A stretch of 38,655 nt of DNA, from assembly GCA_966250375.1 (NCBI GenBank), contig CBINHE010000039.1:1-38655 (forward strand), read 5' to 3'. Position 1 is the stretch's first letter; the number at the start of each line of letters is the position of its first letter. Shown here in pieces: positions 34,112 to 38,655 of the stretch. A program made the position numbers and the translations under genes. This stretch comes from CAMLDH01 sp966250375 (GTDB lineage: Bacteria > Pseudomonadota > Gammaproteobacteria > Burkholderiales > Burkholderiaceae_D). Under the pieces are notes generated by a model. The model did not search any database and was not told the DNA's origin. It saw only the letters and a list, made by a program, of their open reading frames with translations.

Positions 34112-34690
34112 ATGACTACTGAAGAGCCTCAGAGCGGCGAAATGGAAAAACAACAATTGCCCTCAGTTGGTATCGACCAATCAAAATCCGTAGACGAATC
34201 ACGTAGGCGCTTCACCAAGTCGGGCGTTGCTGGGTCGGGCGTACTACTAACGCTTGCAAGTCGCCCAGTCCTAGGTGACGTGATATGCAAATCACCGTCC
34301 GGCTTCTTGTCTGGTAATCAAAGCAGTCATGGCACTCCTCCAATCTGCCAAGGGCGGTCACCGGGCTATTGGAAAAAACATGTGGGGAGCTGGCCGGTGC
34401 CTCCAGGCACCAAATTTATCCATGTTTTTCACTGCAGTTACTCGTCCATTTATGCGAAATATACGTTGCTGCAGTTGGTTAATCCGCAGTCAGACGACAC
34501 AAATAAGCTGGGTATGCACCTCGTCGCCGCATTTCTTAATGCACGAATGGGATGGACTCCATTCTTGAAAGAAGAGACGGTCATAGCAATGTTCAAAGAA
34601 TGGGCTGCTACTGGGGCTTTCTCTCCAACAGCAACCGTGTATTGGAATGCTGCACAAATTGTTGAGTATTTAACCGCTACCCAAGCCTGA
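34112..34690 (+). CDS. Twin-arginine-type exported protein, putative target of the HPr-rel-A cassette
   Basis: This 192-residue protein matches no family I can name. It has a polar, acidic N-terminal extension of about 29 residues, then a twin-arginine-like motif SRRRFTK (30-36) and a short hydrophobic stretch (GVAGSGVLLTLAS, 38-50). The mature part starts around 55 and contains Cys59, Cys79 and Cys108 and the segment CQGRSPGYWKKH (79-90); GYWKxH segments occur in several secreted proteins. The rest is mostly helical. The ATG has GGAG 8 nt upstream. It is the first gene of a four-gene plus-strand set and is followed by a hairpin. The layout, a small exported protein upstream of a PqqD-like binder, a kinase and a nucleotidyltransferase, suggests it is the substrate. 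That is inference. Confidence 0.75.
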   Translation: MTTEEPQSGEMEKQQLPSVGIDQSKSVDESRRRFTKSGVAGSGVLLTLASRPVLGDVICKSPSGFLSGNQSSHGTPPICQGRSPGYWKKHVGSWPVPPGTKFIHVFHCSYSSIYAKYTLLQLVNPQSDDTNKLGMHLVAAFLNARMGWTPFLKEETVIAMFKEWAATGAFSPTATVYWNAAQIVEYLTATQA

Positions 34691-34697
34691 TATGGTG

Positions 34698-34716
34698 TTG
34701 CCCATTAAATGGGCAA
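34698..34716 (+). promoter_or_regulatory. Hairpin between the putative substrate gene and its modification genes
   Basis: TTGCCCAT (34698-34705) and ATGGGCAA (34709-34716) form a perfect 8-bp stem with a 3-nt loop, 8 nt after the first gene's stop. No T-run follows, so it is not a standard terminator. It may stabilise or separate the upstream message, raising substrate output over the enzymes. Confidence 0.5.
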
Positions 34717-34748
34717 ATTCTTGCATCTCACTATAGTTATTACTGAGC

Positions 34749-35021
34749 ATGATGTGGAAAGTGATTTCAGAGCAGGATCTTCACTTCCATTCTTGGGACA
34801 ACGAGTTTGTTGTCTACAATAATCTGTCGGGGGATACTCACCTGCTTAGTTGGGCTGCTGCTCAAATTCTGTTGAAATTAAAAGAATATCCCTCGAACGC
34901 GGCACTCTTGGCGACTGCACTTGCTCCGTTTTGGCAAGTTGATCCAGACGCGGAACTCGCGTTGCAAATAGAAGATATTCTTAGCGATCTGAATGCGATT
35001 GCGTTGATAGAACGTACCTAA
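34749..35021 (+). CDS. PqqD-like protein, HPr-rel-A system
   Basis: This 90-residue protein looks like a PqqD-family peptide chaperone (RiPP recognition element fold). The segment WDNEFVVYNNLSGDTHLLSW (residues 16-35) is the pattern I associate with the PqqD members that accompany HprK-related kinase A. PqqD-type domains bind leader peptides and present them to modifying enzymes. The gene starts with two consecutive ATG codons (34749 or 34752) and ends 2 bp before the kinase start, so the two are coupled. The likely partner is the product of the preceding gene. Length is normal for a free-standing PqqD. Confidence 0.88.
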   Translation: MMWKVISEQDLHFHSWDNEFVVYNNLSGDTHLLSWAAAQILLKLKEYPSNAALLATALAPFWQVDPDAELALQIEDILSDLNAIALIERT

Positions 35022-35023
35022 TC

Positions 35024-35938
35024 TTGAATGTCTCTGCATTAACGCCTTCAGAACTTCGATGCCGCCTCAAGAACACGGGGGTGCTATTGAAAACCGGATC
35101 GTTTGTTACGCATTTGCAAACTTCGATTCCGTCTGTGGCGGAAGGGATTGGCTTGCTGTACGCAGATTATCCATTGGCGGAGCAGAATGGTTTCGCGGAT
35201 TTTCATGTCAGCCTTGTGCAGCCTCGAAACCTGAGACGATGGTTTAAGCCGCAAGTGCTATTTTTATCTGATGGCATTCCCCCGTTCAAGCCTCTGCCCC
35301 TTGATCAAGCGTTTCCGATGTTCGAGTGGGGGCTCAACTGGTGCGTGTCGAGTCAGGCCCACCACTATTTAATCATTCATGCGGCAGTGATTGAGAAGGG
35401 TGGTTATGCAGCCATCTTGCCAGCCCCTCCGGGTTCGGGTAAGAGCACCTTGTGCGCTGCCCTGGTAAGCCGTGGCTGGCGATTGCTCTCGGATGAGCTG
35501 ACCATGGTGCGGATTAGCGACGGAAAAATCATGCCGCTTCCTCGTCCCATTAGTTTGAAGAATCAGTCCATTGAGGTCATCCAGGATTACGTACCGAATG
35601 CGATTATCAGCCGCAAGGTACTTGATACGATGAAGGGTACCGTAGCGCATATGAAAGTATCGACCGACAGCATTGCTTGTGCTGCAAAAGCCGTACCGCC
35701 GGCATGGATAATTTTTCCGAAGTATCAGGCCGGTGCTACGGCACGCTTGGAAGCGATACCGCAATCACGGGCTTTCATGCAGGTTGCGGATAATGCATTC
35801 AATTACAGCTTGCTCGGCTCGAAGGGCTTTGAGGTTCTGGCCGGAGTAATAGATAAATCGTCGAGCCATGTTTTTACCTATAGCGTTCTAGACGAAGCCA
35901 TTGATATGTTTGCCGCATTAAAACCGGCGGCCTCCTGA
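35024..35938 (+). CDS. HprK-related kinase A
   Basis: The 304-residue protein resembles the C-terminal kinase domain of HPr kinase/phosphorylase. Walker A is APPGSGKST at 134-142 and the acidic LLSDEL segment follows at 154-159. The N-terminal third (LKTGSFVTHLQTSIPSVAEG, about 22-41, and LLYADYPLAEQNGFADFHV) is typical of the 'HprK-related kinase A' family. The start is TTG at 35024, 2 bp after the PqqD stop; I trust it because the family N-terminus begins right there. HprK-like kinases also phosphorylate lasso-peptide precursors (the paeninodin type), so a Ser/Thr of the exported protein is a plausible target. No HPr/PTS gene is nearby. Substrate identity is inference. Confidence 0.9.
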   Translation: MNVSALTPSELRCRLKNTGVLLKTGSFVTHLQTSIPSVAEGIGLLYADYPLAEQNGFADFHVSLVQPRNLRRWFKPQVLFLSDGIPPFKPLPLDQAFPMFEWGLNWCVSSQAHHYLIIHAAVIEKGGYAAILPAPPGSGKSTLCAALVSRGWRLLSDELTMVRISDGKIMPLPRPISLKNQSIEVIQDYVPNAIISRKVLDTMKGTVAHMKVSTDSIACAAKAVPPAWIIFPKYQAGATARLEAIPQSRAFMQVADNAFNYSLLGSKGFEVLAGVIDKSSSHVFTYSVLDEAIDMFAALKPAAS

Positions 35939-35940
35939 AT

Positions 35941-37017
35941 GTGACTCAACACGATCTGATATTACGTGCGTTTCGGCAGCCAGAGCTACTGGCCTCCTGT
36001 AGTCTTGCAGATTGGGATGTACTCGTGCGTCAGGCGCGACGGGCCAATCTGTTAGCGACGCTTTACGCATTGTTAGATGAGCGCGGTTTGATTCAGCAAG
36101 TGCCACCGCAGGCCCGTGAACACCTCGAATGGTCGCATCTCGCCGTCCAAAGGCATGTTCAAGCGGTACATTGGGAAGTCCGCCTGATTTGCAACGCATT
36201 GGCGGATGTGGGCGTGCCGCTGATATTGCTCAAGGGTGCGGCCTATGTTTTGGCGAACCTGCCGACTGCTCGCGGACGCCTTTTTTCCGATATCGATATC
36301 ATGGTGCCAAAAGAAAGCTTGGATGTCGTAGAGGCCGCCTTGATGTTGCATGGCTGGGCTGCAACGCATCATGATACGTATGACCAGCGCTATTACCGCA
36401 CATGGATGCATGAATTGCCGCCCATGCAGCACATCAAACGAATGACTATTATCGATGTGCATCATGCGATTCTTCCTGAAACGGCATCCATTTTCCCTGA
36501 TCCGAAAAAGCTGCGTGCCGCCTCGTACCTGCTGGCGGGACACAAAAATCTGATGGTATTTTCTCCTCTCGACATGGTGCTTCACAGCGCAGTTCATCTA
36601 TTCCACGATGGTGAGCTGGATCATGGTCTACGTGATCTGGTCGATATTGACAGCTTGCTGCGCCATTTTAGTGATTTGCCATCGTTCTGGCATACGCTTG
36701 TCGAGCGGGCCAACGAACTCGAGTTGACGCGTCCGCTGTTTTACGCGTTGCGTTATGCCGCACATTTTTTACACACGCCTATCCCCCTAGAAACATTGAA
36801 AGCTGCCACGGTAGGTTGCCCTAACCAGCTGACACTAGCGCTAATGGATCGGCTTTTCGCACGTGCGCTCATGCCGACCCATCCAAGTTGCTCGGACTGG
36901 CTAACAGGTACTGCAAGGCAGATGTTATATGTTCGCGCAAACTGGCTGCGCATGCCGCCATGGCTGCTTGCACGCCATTTGTTTCACAAAGCTTTTATCT
37001 CGCCCAAGTCAGATTGA
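35941..37017 (+). CDS. Nucleotidyltransferase family protein (NTP_transf_5-like)
   Basis: This 358-residue protein looks like a member of the nucleotidyltransferase family often found with PqqD and HprK-like kinases. The core is LLKGAAY (96-102) followed by GRLFSDIDIMV (112-122), where the Asp pair DID should bind the metal. A later IDVHHAI segment is also typical. The start is GTG at 35941; an overlapping ATG at 35939 hits a stop at once. It ends the cassette, 2 bp downstream of the kinase gene's stop. Its probable role is adding a nucleotide or related group to a phosphorylated or free hydroxyl of the substrate, by analogy with nucleotidyltransferases in kinase-type lasso clusters. Confidence 0.88.
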   Translation: MTQHDLILRAFRQPELLASCSLADWDVLVRQARRANLLATLYALLDERGLIQQVPPQAREHLEWSHLAVQRHVQAVHWEVRLICNALADVGVPLILLKGAAYVLANLPTARGRLFSDIDIMVPKESLDVVEAALMLHGWAATHHDTYDQRYYRTWMHELPPMQHIKRMTIIDVHHAILPETASIFPDPKKLRAASYLLAGHKNLMVFSPLDMVLHSAVHLFHDGELDHGLRDLVDIDSLLRHFSDLPSFWHTLVERANELELTRPLFYALRYAAHFLHTPIPLETLKAATVGCPNQLTLALMDRLFARALMPTHPSCSDWLTGTARQMLYVRANWLRMPPWLLARHLFHKAFISPKSD

Positions 37018-37107
37018 AATTCCTGTTGTCGCAGGTAAAGGTTGTGTCTTTGACGGTGACTTCTAGTAACCCCCAGATTTACCATTTATTGCCCTGAGCT
37101 CGTAGGT

Positions 37108-37131
37108 GAGTAGCGCAGGGGAATCGCACTC
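37108..37131 (-). other. Possible domain VI remnant of a second group II intron
   Basis: On the minus strand GAGTGCG (37131-37125) pairs with CGC-T-ACTC (37115-37108), with one bulged base in the 3' arm and CACCTAC following. This is the shape of a group II domain VI, where the bulge is normally the branch-point A. The surrounding bases from about 37150 (CTGGGAGGGCGTTGGAG) resemble what I remember of other bacterial intron 3' ends. No domain V directly precedes it. The call is tentative. Confidence 0.35.
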
Positions 37132-37265
37132 CAACGCCCTCCCAGGTAGGGTCGAGGACTGGCGCGCCGATTTAGGTCAATATTTGTATTCCCTGTTGGC
37201 TCGCCCTTTCGTCTGCAAGCGTCACAATATTTCGACCATGTCACGTTTCCAGCCCCCGCCACTTC

Positions 37266-37298
37266 GAACGCAACGGGCGGATTTCCCGCATTGCGCTC
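37266..37298 (-). ncRNA. Group II intron domain V
   Basis: Read on the minus strand this 33-nt element starts GAGCGCAATGCGGG, turns in a GAAA-type tetraloop region and closes with TCCGC, CCG and TTGCGTTC. It therefore shows the AGC catalytic triad, two stems and the inner bulge of domain V. It lies 35 nt after the reverse transcriptase stop, the expected spacing. Domain VI should follow to about 37215, but I could not fix the 3' splice site. Confidence 0.7.
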
Positions 37299-37333
37299 TC
37301 CTGCATGTTTCGCATCAAGATTTATGGGACCTA

Positions 37334-38599
37334 TCATGCTGGTGCCGCTTTCGGCGTGCCTCTTGATACTCTGTAACCCTTAAACAGACCCAGACCATCG
37401 TAAAGCCATTGCCTACTCCACCGCTGCCAGCCGAAACCCTTTCGTTTTCGGGATCGCATCAAATGTCGCCTGATCTTCTTTTCTACCCAGTCTTGAATAT
37501 AGGAGAAGCACCGGCTCGAATCTCCGACCGCAAAGTAGTTGACCCAGCCGCGTAGAATCGGATTGATTAAATGCACCACCCGATCTACCGGCTGGGACTG
37601 ATGCCGTCGGAACATCTCCTTGAACTTTTGCAATAGCGCCGTGCGCTTCTTCAGCTTCGGCGCATAGTGCGCGCGCCACACTCCTCTTAAACTACGGATG
37701 CGGCGAAAGTCAAACCTAAGAAATCCGAAGCTTTCTCCTCGTGTCAAATCCACGATCCGGCTCTTCTCTTCATTGATCTCCACCTGTAGTTTGGCAAACT
37801 CCTCGCGCAGTCGTCTTTCCACCGCCGTCATCAGCCAATCATGTCGCCGATGAGCGTCGATCAAGATCACCAGATCGTCTGCAAACCTTGCATATTCGAC
37901 GTAGGTGTACTTGCCATAGCGGGTGACTTCCTTTGCCCGCTCCAGCATCCTGTCCACCTCATTGAGGTATAGATTACTGAGCAGCGGCGAAATCACACCG
38001 CCTTGCGGTACGCCTTGTTTGCCGGAAGCTTTCAGCATCACCTTCAGTAAATGCATCACGTCTGCGTCGTTGATCCATTGAGCTACTTTGTTCAACAAAA
38101 GATCATGCCGAACAGTATCGAAGTAGGCGCGCAAATCAATGTCGATCACGCGTGTCTTACACTGAACGATCGCTTCGGCCACCCGCGTCACGGCTTGCCG
38201 TGTCGTCCGTTTCGGACGATAGCCAAACGAACCAGCTTGGAAATCTGCCTCGAAGATTGGCTCCAATATCAGCTTGAGCGCACCTTGCACCACCCGGTCA
38301 CGAATAGCGGGGATCGACAAGGTTCTGAATTTTCCTTCACCCTTCGGTATTTCCTGCTTTCGCGCCGGAAGCGGCACATAGGTGTGCGCCATCAGTTCGT
38401 CCCGTATTTGCACCAGGAAGCTCGCGACTCACTGCGCCTCGATGTCAAGAAACGTGACGCCGTCAATTCCCGGTGCACCGTCATTTTTCTCGGCCATCTC
38501 ATACGCAGCCAGCAGCGTTTCCGTCTTGCAGACATGGACGTACAAACCCCAAAAACGCCAGGACGGTTCAGACTTCGCCTTGACGTATATTCTCCTTCT
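37334..38599 (-). pseudogene. ltrA: Group II intron reverse transcriptase/maturase with in-frame stop (ltrA-like)
   Basis: The intact part (37334-38413) encodes 359 residues of a group II intron protein. It includes the motif A segment DIDLRAYFD, VPQGGVISPLLSN, the active site YARFADD and a C-terminal GIIM/maturase domain (LRGWVNYF). Continuing upstream in the same frame, the family N-terminus is clearly readable (SEPSWRFWGLYVHVCK near 38575-38528 and NDGAPGIDGVTF near 38485-38450), but TGA at 38431-38429 interrupts it. The codon would be GGA (Gly) in an intact relative, so one G-to-T change explains the break. The exact start is unclear; I end it at about 38599 where homology stops. Restart at GTG 38413 would lose the N-terminal RT motif. 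The 5' half of the intron RNA lies beyond the window. Confidence 0.85.
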
Positions 38600-38655
38600 C
38601 AGAGCGTGTTCACGATCTTCTGAGCAGCATCGCCAAGAATGCCAAGTGAATGAAC

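Larger units (their letters stand above)
37018..37333. other. Gene-free stretch between the cassette and the intron ORF
   Basis: There is no gene here. The right part is the 3' end of a group II intron (domain V at 37266-37298, presumably domain VI just to its left). The middle holds a hairpin that looks like domain VI of another intron (37108-37131). No terminator for the plus-strand cassette was recognised in 37018-37100. Confidence 0.6.

Noticed and set aside
1..38655. CRISPR arrays, rRNA genes, phage genes, insertion-sequence transposases
   Set aside because: No regularly spaced repeats, no rRNA-like conserved blocks and no transposase or phage proteins were seen; the only recognised mobile-element protein is the intron maturase.

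Overview
This window looks like chromosomal DNA of a Gram-negative betaproteobacterium. The inference rests on a full exosortase A (XrtA, EpsH-type) exopolysaccharide locus with the PrsK/PrsR two-component pair, mid-range base composition and dense operons with ATGA or GTGA stop/start overlaps. I cannot name the genus; Oxalobacteraceae or a relative is a guess.

From 24168 down to 51 almost everything is on the minus strand and reads as one long EPS assembly operon. In transcription order it encodes: Wzz-type chain-length protein, tyrosine autokinase, outer-membrane beta-barrel protein, ExeA-like ATPase, UDP-GlcNAc 2-epimerase, DUF3473 polysaccharide deacetylase, FemAB-like protein, a glycosyltransferase, exosortase A fused to an EpsI domain, a second glycosyltransferase, an asparagine-synthase-like amidotransferase, a third glycosyltransferase, two tandem copies of one more glycosyltransferase, a PaaK/CapK-like adenylating enzyme, an O-antigen-ligase-like polymerase, a second deacetylase, then (after a palindromic repeat) another glycosyltransferase and a Wzx-like flippase. 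The Wza-like export lipoprotein is divergent on the plus strand (24670-25299), across a 500-bp regulatory region with an unusual dyad.

From 33303 down to 25359 a second minus-strand block encodes the initiating polyprenyl-phosphate sugar transferase, PrsK, PrsR, then (after a second copy of the palindromic repeat) the XrtA-associated acyl-CoA ligase and PLP-dependent decarboxylase. The model is: the initiating transferase loads the first sugar on the lipid carrier, the glycosyltransferases extend it, the flippase and polymerase act at the inner membrane, Wzz/kinase and Wza export the polymer, and PrsK/PrsR controls expression. No PEP-CTERM substrate protein was found in the window.

From 34112 to 37017 a plus-strand cassette of four genes stands apart: a small twin-arginine-type exported protein, a PqqD-like protein, an HprK-related kinase and a nucleotidyltransferase (the 'HPr-rel-A' arrangement). 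It resembles a peptide or protein modification system without a lasso cyclase or protease and is the least understood part of the window. It is flanked on the left by 808 bp of non-coding DNA and on the right by a group II intron whose reverse transcriptase carries an in-frame stop, with a recognisable domain V and a possible remnant of another intron.

The most notable structural observations are: an in-phase 1115-bp tandem duplication of a glycosyltransferase gene with all differences confined to 304 bp; a two-copy palindromic repeat family whose end supplies the stop codon of the preceding gene both times; the HPr-rel-A cassette; and the decayed intron.
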